Shown: positions 1 to 6,301 of the stretch, piece after piece
Layout of the letters: each line of letters starts with the position of its first letter
Numbering within the stretch: the first letter of the stretch is position 1
Virus record (IMG/VR): IMGVR_UViG_3300033145_001383
Coordinates: 1-31,276 of that record
Strand: one strand, 5' to 3'
Source of the DNA: a virus
Length of the DNA stretch: 31,276 nt
Made by a program: the position numbers and the translations under genes
Notes under the pieces: generated by a model
What the model saw: only the letters and a program-made list of their open reading frames with translations
Told to the model about the DNA's origin: nothing
Databases searched by the model: none

Positions 1-1
1 A

Positions 2-151
2 CTATGCAATATACAAGAACGAATGAAAAAAAGGAAGGATTGTCCATTGTGGCTATTAGAAAGATTAGACGAAATGATTTATAAATCAAGTTGTCTTATC
101 CGACCTATTGTTGAACACAGAGACGAAATACCACCCTATTTAGATGGCTAA
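2..151 (+). CDS. small ORF, possibly the 3' end of a gene cut by the window edge
   Basis: The frame is open from the first base and ends at TAA 149-151. An internal ATG at 23 would give 42 residues (starts MKKRKDCPLW, ends PPYLDG). No clear ribosome-binding site precedes that ATG, so the ORF may continue upstream of the window. The composition looks protein-like, with charged and aromatic residues and two cysteines, but I recognise no family. It is followed 13 bases later by another small plus-strand ORF, consistent with a string of small early or accessory phage genes. Confidence 0.4.
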   Translation, partial: LCNIQERMKKRKDCPLWLLERLDEMIYKSSCLIRPIVEHRDEIPPYLDG

Positions 152-164
152 CAAGCCATTGCAA

Positions 165-318
165 ATGACGCCGAAAGTAGGCGCATTTGAACTAAATCGT
201 TATACGCCAAGGAAGGAGGATTGAATGGGATCCGGTTCCAGAACATAATATATGTATTGCATGTGGAAAGCCGTACGTGAACTCAAACGTTAGTGATAAG
301 GAGATAAATTATGAGTGA
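165..318 (+). pseudogene. small CxxC protein, apparently split by a +1 frame change
   Basis: ATG 165 opens a 19-codon ORF (ends YTPRKED) that stops at TGA 222-224. The +1 frame from GAA 223 reads straight on as EWDPVPEHNICIACGKPYV and ends at TGA 316-318, overlapping the ATG of the next gene at 311. Joined, this is a ~50-residue protein with a CIACGKP motif like those in small phage zinc-binding proteins. The second half has no ATG, GTG or TTG of its own. An AAGGAGG purine run lies directly before the TGA. This could be a sequence error, real decay, or recoding; the sequence does not decide which. Confidence 0.4.
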
Positions 319-604
319 AGAAGAAAAATTTAGGGATTTGGTTTTACAAAAAGAAAAAGAAGGTAAAATTGTTTTTATGACTTTTAATGGGCCAATGGAA
401 GCAGACCTTGAGGAGTTTATAAAACAACCTACTGAAGGGCTTTTATATGATCTTAATCGTGATCGAGTTACAGTTTTGACATTTATAGATGACCCAAAAT
501 GGGTTAATGATTATGCTGTGGGTATTGTAATTGCTAAACTTAAAGAAAAAATCGCTAACCATTCGCTGGACCCTGACGGCAAAGAACCGGCGCAGGTGAG
601 CTAA
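311..604 (+). CDS. hypothetical protein, 97 aa
   Basis: ATG 311 is preceded by AAGGAG at about 298-303, a good ribosome-binding site. The product is acidic and soluble, with no signal peptide or membrane segment. It has an N-terminal charged helix (MSEEEKFRDL), a central region rich in beta-type residues, and a second helix near KLKEKIANH. I do not recognise the family. The start overlaps the end of the preceding CxxC ORF by 8 bases, indicating coupled expression. A short hairpin (TAAGGC/GCCTTA, 602-620) covers its stop codon but lacks a T-run. Confidence 0.65.
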   Translation: MSEEEKFRDLVLQKEKEGKIVFMTFNGPMEADLEEFIKQPTEGLLYDLNRDRVTVLTFIDDPKWVNDYAVGIVIAKLKEKIANHSLDPDGKEPAQVS

Positions 605-688
605 GGCGTTAGCTGCCTTACGTCTGACGGAGGTTAGAAAGTATAGCTCGTAGACTGATAATCATTTTTCTGTATGGAGGTAAATATA

Positions 689-865
689 ATGTATGACATT
701 GAATTTGATAAACTGTTTGACAGCAAAAGACAAGCCGTTGTTTGTTTTCTTAGTCTTGAGCGACGATATCAAGCCCTATACAAGCAATTCAAAGAAAAAA
801 CTACGAAAACAAACAAATATGCCTTCGGGCAGAAAGGAAAAATTGAGATGCCACAAAAAAACTGA
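689..865 (+). CDS. hypothetical protein, 58 aa
   Basis: I chose ATG 689 because GGAGG at 676-680 sits at good spacing; an in-frame ATG at 674 overlaps that site. The product begins MYDIEFDKLF, has one hydrophobic stretch (AVVCFLSL) and a basic helix (YKQFKEKTTKTNK), and ends at TGA 863-865. Family unknown. A different frame over its second half encodes a more convincing Cys-rich tail (819-932), so the true product may switch frame near 830-855 and end at 932. Confidence 0.45.
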   Translation: MYDIEFDKLFDSKRQAVVCFLSLERRYQALYKQFKEKTTKTNKYAFGQKGKIEMPQKN

Positions 866-932
866 TGGATATGGAATACATTTAAGTCCTTGCAAGGGTT
901 GCTACAACAGGTCTGTTTCTAATCCGGAATAA
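819..932 (+). CDS. possible Cys-rich C-terminal segment or small ORF
   Basis: This frame overlaps the end of the 689-865 ORF and reads on to TAA at 930-932. It encodes a Cys/His cluster (CHKKTDGYGI, then SPCKGCYN) that looks like a small metal-binding motif. The ATG at 819 has no good ribosome-binding site. It is therefore either the frame-shifted tail of the preceding ORF (a +1 change is needed) or a weakly translated small gene. Its last 14 bases overlap the holin remnant on the opposite strand. Confidence 0.3.
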   Translation: MPSGRKEKLRCHKKTDGYGIHLSPCKGCYNRSVSNPE

Positions 933-1017
933 AAATGCTTTTTTTGAACCTTCCAATCACGCCGATTGTAATGTCCCTCATATACGGGGCTGCGAAATCA
1001 TCTATTATGTTTATATG
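919..1017 (-). pseudogene. remnant of a second 3TM-holin gene (C-terminal fragment)
   Basis: The minus strand is open from just after TGA 1020-1018 to TAG 921-919. It encodes a fragment containing FAAPYMRDITIGVIGRFKK, which aligns with the C-terminus of the intact holin next door (FSAPYMKDIAEGVMNKFNK). The shared pattern is F-APYM-DI--GV---F-K. There is no start codon before the internal Met and no upstream coding, so it is a decayed duplicate or the scar of a recombination between holin genes. It lies directly downstream of the intact holin, at the end of the late operon. Confidence 0.6.
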
Positions 1018-1022
1018 TCAAG

Positions 1023-1484
1023 TTATTTAACTGCCCCACTAACGTTTTTGTTAAATTTATTCATAACTCCTTCAGCAATGTCTTTCATATACGGGGCCGA
1101 AAAATAGAACGCCAGTATAAGCATGATCGGGGAGTTGAGTGTCTTAGCTGATTCCCCGATTACCTTTGCAGAAGCTATTAACTTCTCCGGTGAATCAATC
1201 CATATACCAGCAACACTCAGAAACATAGAAGCTACATATTGAAACAGCCAGACTGCTACGATGGATAATGCAATCAGTCGGCGAGCAAGGTTTTGGCCTT
1301 TTGTGGTCTCCATCCATTGAACGATCATCTTCCGTGCAGCAGCTCGTTCTTTTCCTGCGTCCTGCGCTTTCTCCTCATCTGTATAGACAAGGGCATCAAG
1401 GCCTTTGCTGACGTTATCAACTATGTTGATCAATGCCTTGTCAGAGCCAAAAATCTTTCCTATTGTTGCACCTACCCCAAACAT
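1023..1484 (-). CDS. holin, 3TM/GTA type
   Basis: Membrane protein that would permeabilise the inner membrane at the end of infection. I chose ATG 1484 (MFGVGATIGK) because GGAGG lies 6 bases upstream; a longer in-frame start at 1523 has no such site. The 153-residue product has a soluble N-terminus with a helix around YTDEEKAQDAGKERAAARK. Hydrophobic segments follow, at LIALSIVAVWLFQYVASMFL and IMLILAFYFSAPY. This layout matches the family described as 'holin of 3TMs, for gene-transfer release'. It follows the endolysin and is the last intact gene of the late operon. Confidence 0.75.
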   Translation of the reverse strand: MFGVGATIGKIFGSDKALINIVDNVSKGLDALVYTDEEKAQDAGKERAAARKMIVQWMETTKGQNLARRLIALSIVAVWLFQYVASMFLSVAGIWIDSPEKLIASAKVIGESAKTLNSPIMLILAFYFSAPYMKDIAEGVMNKFNKNVSGAVK

Positions 1485-1485
1485 A

Positions 1486-1914
1486 TTATTCCTCCACAAC
1501 TTTCTTAAAAAATTCATAATCAAGTTTCACATATTCACCCGATACGAAACATCCCCAGCGTGCATCAAAAGCCTTTCGTTCTTTACGGGGTCTTACATCA
1601 ACGTGAATACCAGGATTATTCCAATTAGGATATACGCCTATGCCATTAAGCGCATCAAACCTTTCAGCGATAAGATACATATCAATCACATGGAGTCCCT
1701 CTATATCAAGATCGCTTGCCATTTTAAGTGGATGATATCCAGTGCTTCCTGGTCGGAACCCACTATGAATATTAATCTTCCGTCCTGTATAGTCTCTCAT
1801 ATCCTGCAAAGTATAAATAAGAATCTGAGACATGTTAGTAGTGTTAAATTCACCAGGACTAAAGTTTGGGATATCTTCCCACATTTCATAGGTCATCGTT
1901 ACCATTGTTTTCAT
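1486..1914 (-). CDS. endolysin, peptidase M15 family
   Basis: Zinc peptidase expected to cut peptide cross-links of peptidoglycan for host lysis. ATG 1914 (MKTMVTM) is preceded by a GAGGAGGAG run; the longer in-frame ORF to 1992 lacks a site and overlaps more of the upstream gene. In the 142-residue product the likely zinc ligands are H61 and D68 (YHPLKMASDLDI) and H104 (GIHVDVR). The SGFRPGS segment before H61 and the GIGVYP segment before H104 are typical of M15A enzymes. There is no signal peptide, so release relies on the adjacent holin. It overlaps the upstream gene by 29 bases. Confidence 0.85.
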   Translation of the reverse strand: MKTMVTMTYEMWEDIPNFSPGEFNTTNMSQILIYTLQDMRDYTGRKINIHSGFRPGSTGYHPLKMASDLDIEGLHVIDMYLIAERFDALNGIGVYPNWNNPGIHVDVRPRKERKAFDARWGCFVSGEYVKLDYEFFKKVVEE

Positions 1915-2125
1915 TTCTCTGCTCCTCCTCATGTGCATTAATAAGATGAACCCCGATTGTTTCAAAAGCATTTCCAATTGATCTCGCTTCAACGCCTAAT
2001 TTAATGAGCGAAGGCTTATCATTTTCTTCAAAAGCCGGATTATACTGGAAAACTCCATAAGTCAAATGCCTTACTCTTTCAAACAACTCTTCTAATTCTC
2101 TATGTATAGTTTCTAATTTTTTCAT
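1886..2125 (-). CDS. hypothetical small protein upstream of endolysin
   Basis: 79 residues, start ATG 2125. It begins with an amphipathic helix (MKKLETIHRELEELFERVRH) and ends in an acidic, Asn-rich tail (EEEQRNENNGNDDL). No membrane segment is visible. It overlaps both the gene before it (26 bases) and the endolysin after it (29 bases), so it is translated as part of the lysis cluster. A lysis-timing or structural accessory role is possible, but no family is recognised. Confidence 0.6.
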   Translation of the reverse strand: MKKLETIHRELEELFERVRHLTYGVFQYNPAFEENDKPSLIKLGVEARSIGNAFETIGVHLINAHEEEQRNENNGNDDL

Positions 2126-2339
2126 TATTCTCCTTTATATTATTTTTCACAACTTCCAATTCTACCCGCAACTTCGCATATCCAAAGCAAAACTGTGCAA
2201 TATCCTCTTGGATAGCTTCTGTTGAGATAGCATCTTCCGCCCCTAATTCAGATATCCGATCGGTTATATTTTGTGCGTCATCAGCAAGGCATTGAGCTTC
2301 TTTAGCTAATTTTTTCACCTTCACCTCAATCTTGGTCAC
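2100..2339 (-). CDS. hypothetical coiled-coil protein
   Basis: 79 residues. The start is GTG at 2339, overlapping the TGA of the upstream gene (2338-2336) as GTGA, a typical coupled junction here. The protein is almost wholly helical by eye. Heptad-like stretches run through KLAKEAQCLADDAQNITDRI and again near the C-terminus (LRVELEVVKNNIKENNEKI). No membrane span or catalytic motif. It sits between a membrane coiled-coil protein and the endolysin, and could pair with its neighbour through coiled coils. Function unknown. Confidence 0.6.
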   Translation of the reverse strand: MTKIEVKVKKLAKEAQCLADDAQNITDRISELGAEDAISTEAIQEDIAQFCFGYAKLRVELEVVKNNIKENNEKIRNYT

Positions 2340-2578
2340 CTTTTCAAAAGTTCCTTGATATCATCTCGTGCCTCGTGTTGGAGTTTCTTGATATCTGCAA
2401 GTTCTCTGTTAAGCCCCTCAACGATTTTATCACAAGTAACCTCGTATCGTGCAGTATTTCGGATTTCTTTAAGATCTTTTTCAACATTCTTTATACGAGC
2501 TTTGAATCCCAGCCAGCCAAGAATAATGCCGAATAATCCTGACCCACTTGCTATGCCGCCTGCTGTTATATTATCCAT
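2336..2578 (-). CDS. membrane-anchored coiled-coil protein of the lysis region
   Basis: 80 residues, start ATG 2578 with GAGG about 13 bases upstream inside the preceding micro-ORF. The N-terminal ~25 residues form one Gly-rich hydrophobic segment (GIASGSGLFGIILGWLGF). A highly charged predicted coiled coil fills the rest (IKNVEKDLKEIRN, REVLADIKKL-like pattern). One TM plus a coiled coil, placed before endolysin and holin, resembles inner-membrane spanin-like or XhlA-like lysis accessories, but no specific family signature is seen. Confidence 0.55.
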   Translation of the reverse strand: MDNITAGGIASGSGLFGIILGWLGFKARIKNVEKDLKEIRNTARYEVTCDKIVEGLNRELADIKKLQHEARDDIKELLKR

Positions 2579-2583
2579 AGTAG

Positions 2584-2637
2584 TTATACCTCGTACATGT
2601 TCTTCTTTTCAAGTCTTCTGTCTGTTTCTCCGGCCAT
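2584..2637 (-). CDS. 17-codon micro-ORF coupled by TAATG
   Basis: ATG 2637-2635 shares its A with the TAA stop of the preceding 165-aa gene (TAATG), the same junction used elsewhere in this operon. It encodes MAGETDRRLEKKNMYEV and ends at TAA 2586-2584, five bases before the next ATG at 2578. Its codons fill the only gap here. The GAGG that would serve the next gene lies within it, so it may act mainly as a coupling leader. Existence of the peptide is inferred from the junction alone. Confidence 0.4.
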   Translation of the reverse strand: MAGETDRRLEKKNMYEV

Positions 2638-3134
2638 TAGATATTCCTTTTAGCTAATTCAGCCATTTTAGTCTTGTATATGTCTATAATTTCCGGTGTA
2701 TGAAGTTTCACTGCAATTGCTTTACTTATTACATCTGCTTTGCTTGGGTCGTCACCTGGCATTACCCAGCTCCGGTGATACTTCTTACTTACTTCTTCAC
2801 CGTCATCAAAGATTCTGGTTATTCGCCTGACTGATATTCTGCCCAAGTCATCAAGGGTGCGGTCATAAGTTACTATTTCCTCAAGTCCCTGTCCGGTTGG
2901 TTCTTTCTTTTCAGTTGCGAAACTTGCCAAAGTGTTTTTATCAGTAATCGCTTCAACAATCTCCTTTGACCTGTCATCCCAGCCTGTCATGTCTTTTGTA
3001 TCGGCAGGAGTTACGGGGTCTGAGTATTTTTTATCCAAAACCTTGCCTTCATCATCTTGATATTCGGTAATTATTCTGAGTTGGAGATTCCCGTTTTCGG
3101 TTATTGAATGGTGGTACTTCATATTTTTATTCAT
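2637..3134 (-). CDS. hypothetical tail-region protein with an internal duplication
   Basis: 165 residues, start ATG 3134. Two halves look homologous. Residues ~14-62 (GNLQLRIITEYQDDEGKVL, DKKYSDPVTP) and ~97-145 (GRISVRRITRIFDDGEEVSK, KYHRSWVMPGDDP) share a beta-strand pair, an acidic turn, a KY-S/H block and then a helix. It follows the two fibre genes, so an accessory tail-fibre or assembly role is likely but not shown. No known family recognised. Confidence 0.6.
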   Translation of the reverse strand: MNKNMKYHHSITENGNLQLRIITEYQDDEGKVLDKKYSDPVTPADTKDMTGWDDRSKEIVEAITDKNTLASFATEKKEPTGQGLEEIVTYDRTLDDLGRISVRRITRIFDDGEEVSKKYHRSWVMPGDDPSKADVISKAIAVKLHTPEIIDIYKTKMAELAKRNI

Positions 3135-3144
3135 TTTACTCCCC

Positions 3145-4947
3145 TTAATCTACCATGTAACTTCCGGTGAATTGCATATCGTTGTTATCAACAGCCGTTT
3201 TCATGCTTGTAACATCTACAGAGCTTTCAGGTCCGTTTGCATCTGTATTACTGTGCTTCCACACATCCGCTGTAGTTGCATTCCTAAGCATTTGAATAGA
3301 TTTGGGGAAATTATTAGCAGCAAACTCATAGCTATGTGTAACCACAAAACCGCCGTACTGATATTTGTTGGCCGATGTGAAAGGAAAGCCGGATATTTGC
3401 AGACCACCATCGGCAGCCCCTATTGTTAGAGCGTCAGTCCGTATGCCACCCTGAATGAATATCTTATTACCAATCTTCGTGTAGCGGCCTCCTGTTATAG
3501 TTGTATCCATTGTTATTGAAGTCCACTGTGTCGCGCTGCATAGATATACAGGCGTCCACGTCCCCTCCTCATAGTCATCCAGCGTATTAGGGTCAGAACT
3601 TGGTACGGCTGTGGCGGGGAACTTCATTTGACCGCCGGTGAGATTGATAGAGGGGATGGTTTGCTGACCTGATAAAGCTGTGAGGGAGGTTATTGTGTCA
3701 TCCGCTCCGCTCTTAGCAAATCCCGTATGCTTACTATCTGCATAATCCAGATGACTCAAATTAGCATGACTTGCCGCTTCCGCTCCACTGAAAAATTGTG
3801 AAGTTACCATTACTATTTTGGTAAACTCTCCACCTAATTGTGGAGCTACTACACAGCCTATCAGACAGCCAAAATCATTTAAGTGAGTTGGTACTACTGG
3901 AGGTATCACTGCGTTTAGTACGGCTTCTGCCAAAGTATAACTGCCTTCTCCATATCGAATATAAACATCATTATCATCTATATGCTTGTAGATATAGTGA
4001 TTGCTAAACTTATTATTTCCGACTGTGTTTAATGTTCCGCTGCCATCGTCATAATGAGCAAAGTCAATTACATTACTTGCAGCACCTTCTGTAAATCCTG
4101 CCCCACCATCGGAGTAAATCGGAGTAAAGGTTGTTGTGGCACTATTATAAGCCGATAAAGAAAATTCGTTTAACCCACCAAAAGCTATTCCAGTGTCCAT
4201 GGTAAAGTTATTCGTACCGGAATAAGCTATTGCAGAGCCTCCATTTAACTCTAAGCTTCTCAATGTTTTTGCTCGTACGTGCAGCTTCTCTACGCCATCT
4301 TGAAAATTATACCCCCCTGAGATAAAATGAACATTGTCGCTAACATCTTTCATTACCTTGCCAATAGGAATGTTTCTTTTATCTGCTTTATACGGGTTTG
4401 TTTCTGACAATGAAATAGTCGGAGTTACACCATCATTATAATTCAGGCAGACAAAGTAAGTGGTGTCTGCAGCTGTTATAGCTTGATTGTCTTGTTCCGC
4501 AAGTGTCAGGTATGTCAAAGCTCCTGTTAAGCTGTTTGTTGCCCTGAGGAGGCATGTTAGGGCAGCAACCTTGAATGTTCCAGCATTTGTTCCTTCTGTT
4601 ATTGCTCCTCCAGTTACAACCATAGGGCTTTCTGTGTAATTCTTTGCATTCGTGTTGTTTTCCAATGTTGTTATTTGTGCAGCTGTTGCTAATCCCTTTT
4701 GTGCGTTTGTTGCGTTCTGTATATCATCTGTGCCGTTTACATGCTTAGTCGCATGATTCTCAAGAACATATTTATTATATAGCGTATCAAAATAAGTCTT
4801 CAAAAATGCCTTAATACTTGTCCAGCTACTTCTTTTGGTTTCCCCTGTGGCCTGATTGGTAGTATCAGAGACATCCCGAACTGTTATATTGTCTCCATCA
4901 GCAAGGGTTGTAAGTTCATCAAGATCGCTATTTCGTTTTAATGCCAT
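3145..4947 (-). CDS. tail fibre or spike protein
   Basis: 600 residues, ATG 4947. The N-terminus (RNSDLDELTTLADGDNITVR) resembles fibre N-termini that attach to the tail tip. A collar-like stretch follows (HATKHVNGTDDIQNATNAQK). The long middle is rich in Gly, Asn and Ser, as expected for a beta-structured shaft. The C-terminus has the fibre-head signature with GTWTPVY followed by GGRYTKIGNKIFIQG. Probably a trimeric receptor-binding protein. It starts one base after the stop of the other fibre gene, so both are co-translated. The receptor cannot be predicted. Confidence 0.75.
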   Translation of the reverse strand: MALKRNSDLDELTTLADGDNITVRDVSDTTNQATGETKRSSWTSIKAFLKTYFDTLYNKYVLENHATKHVNGTDDIQNATNAQKGLATAAQITTLENNTNAKNYTESPMVVTGGAITEGTNAGTFKVAALTCLLRATNSLTGALTYLTLAEQDNQAITAADTTYFVCLNYNDGVTPTISLSETNPYKADKRNIPIGKVMKDVSDNVHFISGGYNFQDGVEKLHVRAKTLRSLELNGGSAIAYSGTNNFTMDTGIAFGGLNEFSLSAYNSATTTFTPIYSDGGAGFTEGAASNVIDFAHYDDGSGTLNTVGNNKFSNHYIYKHIDDNDVYIRYGEGSYTLAEAVLNAVIPPVVPTHLNDFGCLIGCVVAPQLGGEFTKIVMVTSQFFSGAEAASHANLSHLDYADSKHTGFAKSGADDTITSLTALSGQQTIPSINLTGGQMKFPATAVPSSDPNTLDDYEEGTWTPVYLCSATQWTSITMDTTITGGRYTKIGNKIFIQGGIRTDALTIGAADGGLQISGFPFTSANKYQYGGFVVTHSYEFAANNFPKSIQMLRNATTADVWKHSNTDANGPESSVDVTSMKTAVDNNDMQFTGSYMVD

Positions 4948-4948
4948 T

Positions 4949-6061
4949 TTATTTCCTCTTTAGTCTTTTTGTTTTTATGTATGATGGCTTTGGTATAATT
5001 TTCCGTATCGGCGTTATAACATCATCTTTCCCCATAAATCTGTAATCAGCTAATATTTTCTTGCCTGTCTTTTTGTCTACTATATGTTTGGGCAATCCTA
5101 CTGTTACTGGCTTTGTAGGCCATGCAGGGCTTGAGTCTTCATCAATTTCGTAATTTTCTGTAATGACTTCAAGCAGGTCTTTATCGGGTTTTGTTTCGTC
5201 ATCAACAATAGTCTCTAATTCCATTTGTTCTATTTCTTCGTTAGTTGGATTGATGACTATTATTTCGTATTTTGTTTCGTCATAATCTCCAAAGGGATGA
5301 GGTATTAATAAGGGTTTGCAACTACCAAAACATGGATGATCAGGAGTTTGCCATAACTGCACAGTTTTTTTAGTAATTTTATCTCTTAATATAAAAATCC
5401 AGTGGATTTCGCCTGAAGATGTTACATATCTCCAACGCACAGCATAATCTCGGTCCCCTCCTCCATTATAAAGCGCAAAACGAGCTATTTGATCAGCAGA
5501 ATTTACGTTACTGGCAATTACAGACCCAACATTACTGGCTGGAGCCTGTACAAAAATATTTGGAGAAAAATTATATGCCGACATAGTAATATATGTCATA
5601 CCACCCGCCAATGTACCTGACAATGATCCTGTGCTTGTTTTAAGTTTTGCCTGAGTTACACTTGCACCTGTCGGCGTTCTCGTATCACTCAGCCTCGAAT
5701 CATTACCAGCACAAGCTTGAGCCGCTCCTGTGCCAAGACGTCTCAATCCATAGGTTCCTGCTGCGGGGTCTTTAATGGCTGCGGCAATCATTGCTCCTGT
5801 AATTTCATCTGATAGATTCGAGATTATAGGCTTGCTATTCGCAAAATCCCATACGCTTTGCCATGCATTGTTAGCTTCGTTTCGTATTTTCAGAATGTTT
5901 GCAGTAGTATCAAACCACCACATGCCAGCAACTGCATCAGCCGGAGTAGTAGTTCCTGAAAAGGCAGATTTCAATGCTGCAAAGTTGTTTTCTATGTTTT
6001 GCATGTCTGTTTGTACGGCATGGTCGGTCGCAAAAACGTTGTCAGTAAAATCTTGTGACAT
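4949..6061 (-). CDS. tail fibre-like / distal tail protein
   Basis: 370 residues. The N-terminal ~60 residues contain a 'SAFSGTTTPADAVAGMWWFD' block typical of phage fibre proteins that carry a short beta module (WFDTTANILKIRNEANNAW). The middle includes a LGTGAAQACAGNDSRLSDTR segment found in fibre shafts. The C-terminal ~130 residues are charged, with acidic and then basic stretches (ending KTKRLKRK), unlike a receptor-binding head, and may bind another tail part. It lies between the tip protein region and the large fibre gene. Confidence 0.65.
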   Translation of the reverse strand: MSQDFTDNVFATDHAVQTDMQNIENNFAALKSAFSGTTTPADAVAGMWWFDTTANILKIRNEANNAWQSVWDFANSKPIISNLSDEITGAMIAAAIKDPAAGTYGLRRLGTGAAQACAGNDSRLSDTRTPTGASVTQAKLKTSTGSLSGTLAGGMTYITMSAYNFSPNIFVQAPASNVGSVIASNVNSADQIARFALYNGGGDRDYAVRWRYVTSSGEIHWIFILRDKITKKTVQLWQTPDHPCFGSCKPLLIPHPFGDYDETKYEIIVINPTNEEIEQMELETIVDDETKPDKDLLEVITENYEIDEDSSPAWPTKPVTVGLPKHIVDKKTGKKILADYRFMGKDDVITPIRKIIPKPSYIKTKRLKRK

Positions 6062-6300
6062 TATATTTCCTCCTTAAATTCCGCCAAAGCCTGTTCAACC
6101 TCAATCATCTTTGCCTTTTTGGCATTGTGGTTGTCTCGTATCTTTTTGGTTTTGGCTTTTAATTGAGTTTTGAAGTCCTTTTTATTTTTCCATGTTATAC
6201 AGGTAGTTTCTAAGACTTCTCCTGTTTTGTCGATTACATGGATATAAACTACATGACCTTTTTTATCATTTACAATTTTGTCTACTTTGTATTCAATCAT
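6061..6300 (-). CDS. hypothetical protein, 79 aa
   Basis: Start ATG 6300. The first half looks beta-rich (VVYIHVIDKTGEVLETTCIT). The second half is a Lys-rich helix (KTQLKAKTKKIRDNHNAKKA) ending in an acidic tail. No membrane span. It shares a base with the start of the fibre-like gene and begins one base after the tip protein's stop, so it belongs to the tail-tip/fibre unit. A chaperone or fibre-attachment role is conceivable but not supported by a recognised family. Confidence 0.55.
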   Translation of the reverse strand: MIEYKVDKIVNDKKGHVVYIHVIDKTGEVLETTCITWKNKKDFKTQLKAKTKKIRDNHNAKKAKMIEVEQALAEFKEEI

Positions 6301-6301
6301 A

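Noticed and set aside
1405-1941. 178-codon plus-strand ORF over endolysin and holin
   Set aside because: Antisense to two well-supported lysis genes; no motif and no ribosome-binding site.
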